Shown here: positions 9,051-15,657 of the stretch, piece by piece | How positions within the stretch are numbered: position 1 is the stretch's first letter | How the letters are laid out: every line of letters starts with the position of its first letter | Source: Sedimentibacter hydroxybenzoicus DSM 7310 | GTDB lineage: Bacteria; Bacillota; Clostridia; Tissierellales; Sedimentibacteraceae | Assembly (NCBI RefSeq): GCF_013403245.1 | Contig: NZ_JACBNQ010000014.1 | Location: forward strand, 27,772-91,771 | Direction of reading: 5' to 3' | Length of the DNA stretch: 64,000 nucleotides | Notes under the pieces: model-generated | Told to the model about the DNA's origin: nothing | The model's input: only the letters and a program-made list of their open reading frames with translations | Databases searched by the model: none | Program-made: the position numbers and the translations under genes

Positions 9051-9722
9051 TTATTCCCTCCTTTGCAGCCTGTATAAAACAGTATTTATAAAAAATGATA
9101 TAAATAACAGCACTATACCTATAAAAACTGCTTCGTTGAAATTGCCTTTTCCGGTTTCAAGAGCAATATAAGTTGTCATAACTCTCGTTTTTGCTTTAAT
9201 GTTTCCGCCCACCATCATAACGGCCCCTACCTCGGAAATAGCTCTGCCGAACCCGGCTGTAACAATTGATAATAATTGCATTCTGCACTCGCTTATTATT
9301 GCTTTCAACGTATCATTTTTGCTTGCTCCCAATGACATACAGGTAAGCTGTATTTCTTTTGCCGATTCTGAAATGTTAGAAACCGTTAACCCAAATATAA
9401 TTGGAAAAACAAGAAGAGATTGTGAAATAATCATTGCGGTTGGAGAAAATAACAGACCGAGGCTTCCCAGCGGTCCCTTTCTTGACAATAACATATATAC
9501 TAAAAGACCTATCAATACGGGTGGTAAGCTCATGAGGGTATTTGTAACCCTCATGAGAGTTCTTTTAAGCTTGAATTCATTTAAAGCCGTTGCTACACCT
9601 GAAACCATCCCTAAAATTGATGCAATTAATGTTGAGGTGAGCGATACTTTTAAAGATAACATAATAACCGGAAACATATCATTATATTCGATAAAAAATT
9701 CTTTAATAAATTCAAACATCAT
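9051..9722 (-). CDS. tupB: Tungstate/molybdate ABC transporter, permease
   Basis: A 223-residue integral membrane permease with about five or six hydrophobic helices. The cytoplasmic coupling loop is recognisable near residues 125-165 (ESAKEIQLTCMSLGASKNDTLKA region, the EAA motif), and GAVMMVGGNIKAKTRVMTT follows as in TupB/WtpB proteins. Tandem ATGs occur at 9722 and 9719; AAGGTG upstream suits either. The gene lies between tupA and tupC, giving a complete three-part importer. Confidence 0.9.
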   Translation of the reverse strand: MMFEFIKEFFIEYNDMFPVIMLSLKVSLTSTLIASILGMVSGVATALNEFKLKRTLMRVTNTLMSLPPVLIGLLVYMLLSRKGPLGSLGLLFSPTAMIISQSLLVFPIIFGLTVSNISESAKEIQLTCMSLGASKNDTLKAIISECRMQLLSIVTAGFGRAISEVGAVMMVGGNIKAKTRVMTTYIALETGKGNFNEAVFIGIVLLFISFFINTVLYRLQRRE

Positions 9723-9736
9723 TTCACCTTTTTTAA

Positions 9737-10633
9737 TTATTCAGCATTTGGAATGAATAACGGCTGACCGAATTTTTCAACACCAAACTCACTGATTAAG
9801 CCCTGACCTTCCTCGGATAAAATCCAATCGATAAATTCCTGAACTTCTGCTTCTTTAACAGGATATTTTTCCGGGTTAACCATCATAACACCGTATTGGT
9901 TATACATTTTATCATTTTTCTCAGTTACGATTACTAAATCAAGATTGTCCTTCATCGATAAATATGTAGCTCTGTCCGTTAACGTATAAGCTAATTTTTC
10001 ATCTGCCATCTGCAAAACTGCTCCCATTCCTGCTCCGGCAGAAACATACCATTCTCCTTCAGGAGTAATATCAGCTTCGTTCCAGTAGGATTTTTCTTTT
10101 GTATGTGTACCTGATTCGTCACCTCTTGATACGAACACAGCTTGTTTTTCCGCTATCAGTTCAAAGGCCTTTATAGGATCATTCGGTGCATCTGTCTGCA
10201 AGCCTGCAGGGTCTGACTCAGGTCCAATCAATACGAAGTCATTATACATAACATCAAATCTTTCCTTAGCAAATCCATCTGCAACAAACTGTTCTTCCTG
10301 TGCTTTGGCATGTACTAAAACACCATCCGCATCACCGTTTCTGGCAAGCTCAAGAGCCGCTCCCGTGCCCTTCGCAACTACTTCAACCTCTATACCTGTT
10401 TTTTCTTTAAAAGCTGGTAGCAAGAAGTCCAGCAATCCAGAATCCTCTGTACTTGTTGTAGTAGCAAGTATTATACTTCTTTCTTCCTTTGGATCTTCTG
10501 ATACAGGCTGATCAATATTTGGTTCTTCGTTTTGTTCCTCATTCGGTTCTTGCGGATTGTTGCATGCTGTCATCGAAAATACCAATACTAATGACAATAT
10601 AAAAAGCAACAAGCCTTTCATTTTCGTTTTCAT
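9737..10633 (-). CDS. tupA: Tungstate-binding lipoprotein TupA
   Basis: A 298-residue secreted substrate-binding protein for an oxyanion ABC importer. A lipoprotein signal occupies residues 1-24, ending at the lipid-modified Cys24 (SMTAC), followed by an acidic Glu/Pro linker. The anion-binding motif ATTTSTEDSGLLD near residues 57-69 and the SRGDESGTHTKE loop near 165 are hallmarks of TupA, which binds tungstate far better than molybdate. It is the first gene of the operon, behind the riboswitch, with AAGGAG ahead of its ATG. Confidence 0.92.
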   Translation of the reverse strand: MKTKMKGLLLFILSLVLVFSMTACNNPQEPNEEQNEEPNIDQPVSEDPKEERSIILATTTSTEDSGLLDFLLPAFKEKTGIEVEVVAKGTGAALELARNGDADGVLVHAKAQEEQFVADGFAKERFDVMYNDFVLIGPESDPAGLQTDAPNDPIKAFELIAEKQAVFVSRGDESGTHTKEKSYWNEADITPEGEWYVSAGAGMGAVLQMADEKLAYTLTDRATYLSMKDNLDLVIVTEKNDKMYNQYGVMMVNPEKYPVKEAEVQEFIDWILSEEGQGLISEFGVEKFGQPLFIPNAE

Positions 10634-10661
10634 AAAAAACTCCTTTCATATATGTAATACG

Positions 10662-10688
10662 AAAAGAGATGCAAAAGCAATCTCCTTT
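10662..10688 (-). terminator. Leader hairpin, probable expression platform of the riboswitch
   Basis: On the minus strand AAAGGAGAT and ATCTC-TTT pair around a short loop and end in UUUUC, between the aptamer and tupA. A second hairpin (10697-10728; arms ACGACC/GGTCGT with an inner CCAA/TTGG) stands between it and the aptamer. The arrangement suits ligand-dependent termination, though the U-run is short. Confidence 0.45.
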
Positions 10689-10739
10689 CTAAACAGACGA
10701 CCCAATTTTTCAATTTGGTGTCGGTCGTTTATACTGTAA

Positions 10740-10826
10740 GTGCAACGGGAGGTATGACCGTTTCCGGTCAAACCCTGACAGTTTACAATTCATGTACTGA
10801 GCTTTAGAATTGTAAACTCGGAGAAA
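10740..10826 (-). promoter_or_regulatory. Moco/Tuco riboswitch aptamer
   Basis: The minus-strand leader has the conserved parts of the Moco RNA motif: CTCCGAG at the 5' side (10823-10817), a perfect 11-pair stem GTTTACAATTC/GAATTGTAAAC, the sequence CAGGG, the stem-loop GACC-GGAAAC-GGTC (10768-10757) whose loop docks into a receptor, and the closing CCTCCCG (10752-10746). Motif recognition is from the published consensus as I know it. Its place ahead of tungstate uptake and pterin cofactor genes matches the known association, so cofactor (Mo or W form) should repress the operon. Confidence 0.85.
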
Positions 10827-10844
10827 TAAAATTTCATACATACA

Positions 10845-10873
10845 ATTCTATAAGCATAGAAAAGGTTTGTCAA
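10845..10873 (-). promoter_or_regulatory. Sigma-A promoter of the tungstate/molybdopterin operon
   Basis: Consensus TTGACA at 10873-10868, 17-base spacer, TAGAAT at 10850-10845. Transcription would begin roughly 15 bases before the riboswitch, giving a leader of about 200 bases. Confidence 0.75.
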
Positions 10874-10943
10874 TGAATTAAAATTTTATATAAGTATTAT
10901 CAGATATTATATCAATATTTTATTAATAATATAAAACTAATAC

Positions 10944-10972
10944 TTGACAGCACAAACCTTTAATGTTATTGT
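10944..10972 (+). promoter_or_regulatory. Sigma-A promoter of perR-rbr
   Basis: TTGACA, 17-base spacer, TATTGT on the plus strand. The Per box begins 5 bases after the -10 region, so repressor would cover the transcription start. Confidence 0.6.
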
Positions 10973-10976
10973 TACT

Positions 10977-10991
10977 TTGTAATCATTACAA
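10977..10991 (+). promoter_or_regulatory. Per box (PerR operator)
   Basis: TTGTAAT-C-ATTACAA is a perfect 7-1-7 inverted repeat, the Fur/PerR operator layout, 40 bases ahead of the perR-like start codon. A second partial half-site, TTGTTGTAACA, follows at about 11001. Confidence 0.8.
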
Positions 10992-11029
10992 CTTGATGAT
11001 TGTTGTAACAGTTCCGAAAGGAGAATGCT

Positions 11030-11455
11030 ATGAAAGTGAATTTTGAAAGCTTAATAGATGAATTGAAAAATAAAAAAATACGCCTCTCCCATCAAAGATT
11101 AAAGGTTTTAGAATATCTTACGACAAATTATAATCATCCCACAGCGGATCAGATATATAACGGGCTCCATGACGAGGTTCCCACATTGTCTAAGACGACT
11201 GTTTACAACACCTTAAGCTCATTGCTTGATGCAGGCTTAATAAGAGCAATTAACATTGAGGACAACGAGGTTCGATATGATATCAACACTCATGATCATG
11301 GTCATTTCAAATGTGAATCCTGCAAAAATATATATGATTTCAATATAGATATTGATTTATTTGAAGCTGATCAATTATCCGGATTCGAAATAAATGACAA
11401 AAATGTATTTTTTAAAGGCACATGCAGATCATGCATCGCCGACGGCAAAGAATAG
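11030..11455 (+). CDS. perR: Fur-family peroxide-responsive repressor (PerR-like)
   Basis: A 141-residue Fur-family metalloregulator. The N-terminal winged helix (LSHQRLKVLEYL, then TVYNTLSSLLDAGLI near 60-75) is followed by the metal-sensing HDHGHFKC segment near 88-95 and the structural zinc pairs CESC and CRSC. Assignment to PerR over Fur or Zur rests on the Per-box-type operator in its own promoter and on rubrerythrin as the downstream partner. Autoregulation is expected. AAAGGAG precedes the ATG. Confidence 0.85.
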   Translation: MKVNFESLIDELKNKKIRLSHQRLKVLEYLTTNYNHPTADQIYNGLHDEVPTLSKTTVYNTLSSLLDAGLIRAINIEDNEVRYDINTHDHGHFKCESCKNIYDFNIDIDLFEADQLSGFEINDKNVFFKGTCRSCIADGKE

Positions 11456-11488
11456 TTTAGCTATATTTATTATTAGGAGGATTTGAAA

Positions 11489-11980
11489 ATGGAAGAAAAA
11501 ACACTGCAAAATTTAATGGATGGTTTCGCAGGGGAATCACAGGCAAACAGAAAGTATTTAGCTTATGCTAAGAAAGCAGAAAAGGAAGGAAAAACAAATG
11601 CCGCAAAGCTATTTAAGGCAGCATCCGATGCAGAAGCATTACATGCACAAAAGCACTTAGAGGTTGCAGGTAAAATTAAAACAACAAAAGAAAATCTTGC
11701 CGATGCTGTTGCAGGCGAAACATATGAATTTGAAAACATGTATCCAGAATTCATAAAGGCTGCCGAGTCAGAAGGAAATAAAGCAGCAATTAATACATTC
11801 AACCTTGCCATGGAAGCAGAAAAGGTTCATGCTAAATTGTACAAAGAAGCCTTAGAAAGTATTGACAATACAGAAGAAATCTTTTATTACCTATGCCCTG
11901 TTTGCGGAAACATCGAAACTTTCGTTCCGGAAAGATGCAGTATTTGCGGAGTGTTAGGTTCTAAATTCATAAAATATTAA
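11489..11980 (+). CDS. rbr: Rubrerythrin
   Basis: A 163-residue peroxide-reducing di-iron protein that detoxifies hydrogen peroxide in anaerobes. The four-helix ferritin-like part carries the paired E-x-x-H type motifs (GESQANRKY, SDAEALHAQKH, MEAEKVHAKLY), and the C-terminal rubredoxin knuckles CPVCG and CSICG lie near residues 137 and 152. The start is the ATG at 11489, eight bases after AGGAGG; an in-frame TTG at 11483 is too close to that site. Transcribed with perR 33 bases upstream, giving direct peroxide control. Confidence 0.95.
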   Translation: MEEKTLQNLMDGFAGESQANRKYLAYAKKAEKEGKTNAAKLFKAASDAEALHAQKHLEVAGKIKTTKENLADAVAGETYEFENMYPEFIKAAESEGNKAAINTFNLAMEAEKVHAKLYKEALESIDNTEEIFYYLCPVCGNIETFVPERCSICGVLGSKFIKY

Positions 11981-12035
11981 TCAGGACACTGAAATTTCTG
12001 ATTTGATGTCCTGTAAGTGAAAGTTATATTGAAAG

Positions 12036-12056
12036 ACCGCGCAAGCGGTTTTTTGT
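12036..12056 (+). terminator. Terminator of perR-rbr
   Basis: ACCGC, loop GCAA, GCGGT followed by a T-run on the plus strand, 55 bases after the rubrerythrin stop codon. Confidence 0.85.
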
Positions 12057-12071
12057 TAGGGCATAAAATGG

Positions 12072-12181
12072 GAGTGCAGCAAATTTATCAGTTCGCTCTG
12101 CTCACATAAATTTGGCATTCTGCGTATTTGACCTAACCCCATTTAAACTACGCTGTCGCTTGTTCAAATGGGGTTAGGTCA
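12072..12181. repeat. Two-hairpin intergenic element, copy 1
   Basis: Hairpin A pairs GAGTGC (12072) with GCATTC (12115) and AAATTTAT (12081-12088) with ATAAATTT (12106-12113). Hairpin B is a perfect 16-pair stem, 12129-12144 with 12166-12181, around a loop containing CGCTGTCGCTTG. A second copy at 60670-60781 keeps the loops and the pairing while stem bases differ. The element abuts the poly-T end of the megL terminator. No coding capacity is evident. Confidence 0.75.
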
Positions 12182-12182
12182 T

Positions 12183-12212
12183 AAAAAAAGAACCATTACT
12201 CTGAATGGTTCT
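12183..12212 (-). terminator. Terminator of the methionine gamma-lyase gene
   Basis: Arms AGAACCATT and AATGGTTCT form a nine-pair stem; on the minus strand it is followed by a run of seven U residues. Confidence 0.85.
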
Positions 12213-12248
12213 AAAAAGGAGGAACTCGAAACAATTTTCTTGCTTCAA

Positions 12249-13448
12249 CTATATCAACATATCCAATCCGTGCTTTAAATCACTTATAATATCATCTGCA
12301 TCCTCAAGACCTATTGATAATCTGACCAATCCCTCGGATATACCTGATAAAGCTCTTTCCTCAGGAGTGTAAGGAGAATGTGTCATTGATGCAGGATGCT
12401 GAATCAGTGTTTCCGTATCACCTAAGCTTACTGCCAATGTGCAAAGATGCAATGAATTCATTAATTTTTTACCGGCTTCAAGTCCGCCCTTAACTTCAAA
12501 CGCAATCATTGCTCCCGGTAATGACATTTGTTTTTTAGCCAATTCGTATTGGGGAAAGCTTTTTAATCCCGGATACTGGATGTTTACAACCGCTGGATGC
12601 TTTTCTAAAAACTCAGCAACCCTTTGTGCGTTTGCGCAATGCTTTTCCATTCTGATTTCCAGTGTCTTCATCCCTCTGTTTATCAAATAGGCTTCGAAAG
12701 GTCCCAATACCGAACCGGTCATATCTTTAATACCAAACAATCTTACTAAATCTATAAATTCCTTCTTACCTGCTGCAAATCCGGCAATAACATCCCCGTG
12801 ACCGTTTAGATATTTTGTAGCCGAATGAACTACAACATCGGCACCTAAATCTAACGGTCTTTGAATATAAGGAGTACAATATGTATTATCTACTACGACG
12901 ATACAATCCTCGATCTCATGAGCTATTTTTGATATTTCTTTTATATCAGCTATAAGCATATTTGGATTAGCGGGGCTTTCCAGATATACTATCTTTGTAT
13001 TTGACTTCATTGCTTTTCTTATATTTTCAGGATCTGATGTATCAACGAAATCTACTTCAACGTTAAATCTTGAAACACCATGGTTTAAAAATGCAAATGT
13101 ACATCCATACAATGTCTTTGCTGCAACTATATGATCGCCGGCTTTTACCTTTGCCCATACAACCGAAGTTATAGCACCCATACCTGAGGACATGGAAACA
13201 GCTGCCTCCGCGTTTTCCAGGCTGGCCAATTTTTCTTCAACCTGAGTATTTGTAGGGTTCCCCAACCTTGTATAAATATAGCCTTCTTCTTCCAAAGCAA
13301 ATCTTTTACCGCCTTGTTCGGCAGAATCGAATATAAATGTTGAAGTTTGGTAGATTGGTGTAGCCAACGCACCATATTCATTTTTCACATAACCTGCATG
13401 TACTGCTCTTGTTGAAAATTTCATTTGATTTAATTTTTGCTTATCCAT
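12249..13448 (-). CDS. megL: Methionine gamma-lyase
   Basis: A 399-residue PLP enzyme of the Cys/Met metabolism family that cleaves methionine to methanethiol, ammonia and 2-oxobutyrate. The PLP lysine lies in VVHSATKYLNGHGD near 210, with YTRLGNPT near 60. TLYGCTFAFLNHG near 113-125 carries the cysteine typical of methionine gamma-lyases, favouring this over cystathionine synthase or lyase. The start at 13448 has GGAGG five bases upstream; a longer reading to 13460 overlaps that site. It lies 28 bases behind the regulator gene, so regulator and enzyme are probably cotranscribed. 2-Oxobutyrate could feed ferredoxin-linked energy metabolism. Confidence 0.87.
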   Translation of the reverse strand: MDKQKLNQMKFSTRAVHAGYVKNEYGALATPIYQTSTFIFDSAEQGGKRFALEEEGYIYTRLGNPTNTQVEEKLASLENAEAAVSMSSGMGAITSVVWAKVKAGDHIVAAKTLYGCTFAFLNHGVSRFNVEVDFVDTSDPENIRKAMKSNTKIVYLESPANPNMLIADIKEISKIAHEIEDCIVVVDNTYCTPYIQRPLDLGADVVVHSATKYLNGHGDVIAGFAAGKKEFIDLVRLFGIKDMTGSVLGPFEAYLINRGMKTLEIRMEKHCANAQRVAEFLEKHPAVVNIQYPGLKSFPQYELAKKQMSLPGAMIAFEVKGGLEAGKKLMNSLHLCTLAVSLGDTETLIQHPASMTHSPYTPEERALSGISEGLVRLSIGLEDADDIISDLKHGLDMLI

Positions 13449-13476
13449 AAAAACCTCCATAATTTATAAATCTTAT

Positions 13477-15012
13477 TTAAATATTATTTTTATCAATATC
13501 ATACTTTTTCATTCTGTTAATCAATAAAGTATGAGTGACATCTAATTCTTTTGCCGCATCCCTGATGCTTTTATTATTTTTCAGACTTTCAATAATTTTC
13601 TTTTTCTCCAAGCTTTCAATGCAACCTTTCAGCGATTTTCCTTCGATGCCGTCCATCGGAACAATGTCATAATTAAGTATAATGTCCTTTGCGGCAATCT
13701 CATTGCTTACTGTAAGCGCTATGGCCCTTTCCAATACATTTTGAAATTCTCTTACATTTCCGGGCCAGTTATAATTTATAAGCTTTCTCATCGCTTCCTT
13801 TTCAATTCCCGTTATATTTTTACGATATCTTTTCGAATGCTTCTGTGCAAAATGCTCATATAGTGCCGGCAAGTCCTCTTTCCTGTCTCGAAGAGGAGGA
13901 ATATTTATATTGAATATGTTAATTCTGAATAAAAGCTCTAATCTGAATTCTTTGTTCTTGACCATTTCATCAATATTTTGATTGGTCGCCGATATCAGTC
14001 TTACATCTACATTTACTTCATTGGCACTTCCAACTCTTCTTACCCTTTTTTCCTGCAATACTCTCAACAGCTTTGCCTGCAAATGTGGAGGCATATCTCC
14101 TATTTCATCCAAAAATACCGTTCCGCCTCCGGCGATTTCAAATATTCCGGGCTTGCCTTCCTTTCTGCCGCCTGTAAAAGTTCCTCCTTCATATCCGAAC
14201 AGCTCGCTTTCCAGCAATTGGTCAGGTATGGCAGCACAGTTTATCGCTATAAACGGTTTGTTTTTTCTTTTACTTTCATTATGTATCGCTCTTGCGAAAA
14301 GCTCCTTGCCGGTTCCGCTTTCACCTGTAATTAAGACAGGAGAATCAGATTTTGAATACAGCTTTCCCGATTTAATTGTTACAAGCATTTTATTGCTTTC
14401 GGCAATTATGTCATCAAAGGTAATCGGATTATCGAATCTGTTATAAATATTGGAATCAATTTCGTAAAATGAAATCAAGTAGCTGCTCAATACCTTTTCC
14501 TTGTTAACAATAGGCTGTAAATTTGCTTCATAAAGCTGATTGCTTATTTCCAGATTTTCTTTAATCAGGGACATATTGTTGTCTTTCAGTGTTGCTATCA
14601 GTTTTTTGAAATCTATAAACTTATTTATGTTAAGACCCGTTATGTCCTTGCCTTCCGTATTAAATATTTTTTCGGCGGAGTAATCATTAAAATACTTTAT
14701 ATCGCCTTTTCTGTTTAACAAAACTACGCCGTGAGGAATTACGTCCAGCACCTTTTTCATTTCAGTGTCTTTTTCTTCAAATGGAAATAAATCAATTTCT
14801 TCTAAGGAAGCCCACCCACTCAGCTCCTGAAGCTCATTTTTGATTTTCTCCCAGACCTCATCTTCTACAGGCATTAATTTTATGTAGGCAACAAAAGCGT
14901 AAACCTCCATCCAAATCAGCCCAACGTCGTATTTATGTAATACAGACAACGCTTCGTAGGTTATGTGCGCTCTGTCCTCCACAGCAGTTAACTTAATCTT
15001 TTTAGTTTTCAT
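13477..15012 (-). CDS. TyrR-like ACT-PAS-AAA+ transcriptional regulator
   Basis: A 511-residue enhancer-type regulator. In order: an ACT-like ligand domain (about 1-80), a PAS domain (about 85-190, beginning VLDVIPHGVVLLNRKGDI), an AAA+ domain with Walker A GESGTGKE and Walker B GGGTVFLDEI, and a C-terminal Fis/TyrR helix-turn-helix (IRDAAKELDVTHTLLINRM). The sigma-54-contact hexapeptide normally GAFTGA reads GTFTGG here, a departure to note because TyrR itself does not activate sigma-54. An amino-acid ligand is inferred. Start at 15012 is chosen for GGGAG upstream. Located directly ahead of megL. Confidence 0.85.
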   Translation of the reverse strand: MKTKKIKLTAVEDRAHITYEALSVLHKYDVGLIWMEVYAFVAYIKLMPVEDEVWEKIKNELQELSGWASLEEIDLFPFEEKDTEMKKVLDVIPHGVVLLNRKGDIKYFNDYSAEKIFNTEGKDITGLNINKFIDFKKLIATLKDNNMSLIKENLEISNQLYEANLQPIVNKEKVLSSYLISFYEIDSNIYNRFDNPITFDDIIAESNKMLVTIKSGKLYSKSDSPVLITGESGTGKELFARAIHNESKRKNKPFIAINCAAIPDQLLESELFGYEGGTFTGGRKEGKPGIFEIAGGGTVFLDEIGDMPPHLQAKLLRVLQEKRVRRVGSANEVNVDVRLISATNQNIDEMVKNKEFRLELLFRINIFNINIPPLRDRKEDLPALYEHFAQKHSKRYRKNITGIEKEAMRKLINYNWPGNVREFQNVLERAIALTVSNEIAAKDIILNYDIVPMDGIEGKSLKGCIESLEKKKIIESLKNNKSIRDAAKELDVTHTLLINRMKKYDIDKNNI

Positions 15013-15033
15013 AATAACTCCCATCTTTTTCTT

Positions 15034-15050
15034 TGCATTATTTGTGCCAA
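15034..15050 (-). promoter_or_regulatory. Sigma-54 (-24/-12) promoter candidate
   Basis: On the minus strand TTGGCAC and TGCA are spaced so that GG and GC stand ten bases apart; 16 or so of 17 consensus positions fit, with one mismatch in the -12 box. Transcription would start near 15023, leaving only about 11 bases before the chosen ATG, which is unusually short. Confidence 0.55.
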
Positions 15051-15110
15051 CTTTAACAATCCCACAAACGTTATAAAATCAATCTTACCTAAATAAGAAC
15101 AGCAAGAGCA

Positions 15111-15188
15111 TGGAATAAATTCATTCCATATTTTTACCGATTTGGAATGCTAATGATTTTCATGGTTTAAAACCATTCCTATTGGAAT
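15111..15188. promoter_or_regulatory. Probable activator binding sites upstream of the regulator-megL unit
   Basis: TGGAAT-N6-ATTCCA at 15111-15128 has the exact geometry of a TyrR box (two hexamers, six-base gap). A half site TGGAAT is at 15143, the palindrome TGGTTT-A-AAACCA spans 15163-15175, and ATTCC-TATT-GGAAT follows at about 15174-15187. They lie 60-140 bases upstream of the -24/-12 promoter, where enhancers act. Confidence 0.55.
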
Positions 15189-15250
15189 AATTTTAAACCA
15201 CAAGAGTTGTTATTTCAAGAAATATTTATTACTTTTCTAAATAATAACAA

Positions 15251-15278
15251 ACCCAAAGGGGACGGTTCTTTTTGGGTC
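15251..15278 (+). repeat. REP hairpin, copy 1
   Basis: ACCCAAA and TTTGGGT pair perfectly around the loop GGGGACGGTTCTT. The loop core is shared with copies near 21.6, 23.1 and 24.1 kb. Confidence 0.8.
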
Positions 15279-15345
15279 ACTACTATCATAACTCATTTGC
15301 AGCCTATTTGAGCCTATTTGTGTCTGCCGTAAATAAAAGTAAATG

Positions 15346-15374
15346 TTGACAATCAATTGCATATACTATAAAAT
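15346..15374 (+). promoter_or_regulatory. Sigma-A promoter of argS
   Basis: TTGACA, 17-base spacer, TAAAAT. Start of transcription near 15381 places the T-box at the very beginning of the transcript. Confidence 0.75.
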
Positions 15375-15389
15375 AACCGGAAATAGACA

Positions 15390-15612
15390 ACTGTAAATTC
15401 TGTGAAGAGAATAGTAACTGTCATGCATCTAGCAGCGAGTGGGAACAGAGTGAGAGTCCTGCAAGAGAACCGACAGCGAAGAGGGACTCCGAGAGGACAT
15501 CTGAGCAATGCAAGGATGGTACGTTAACTGCGTTAAAGTAATTGAGTGGACTTAGGTCAATTTGAGTGGTACCGCGGATTTCAACCCGTCTCATTATATG
15601 AGGCGGGTTTTA
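15390..15612 (+). promoter_or_regulatory. T-box leader of argS
   Basis: The T-box sequence GAGTGGTACCGCGG is at 15564-15577 and the terminator (AACCCGTCTCAT / ATGAGGCGGGTT then T-run) at 15583-15611. In Stem I, AGTA at 15413 precedes CTGTC, which pairs with GACAG at 15472-15476; the loop that follows, CGAAGAGGG, contains arginine triplets CGA, AGA and AGG, so the specifier is consistent with tRNA-Arg but its exact frame is not resolved. Uncharged tRNA-Arg should permit read-through. Confidence 0.85.
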
Positions 15613-15657
15613 TGATGGAAAATTTTATTCAAAATAAAATATGATAAGGATGATTAT

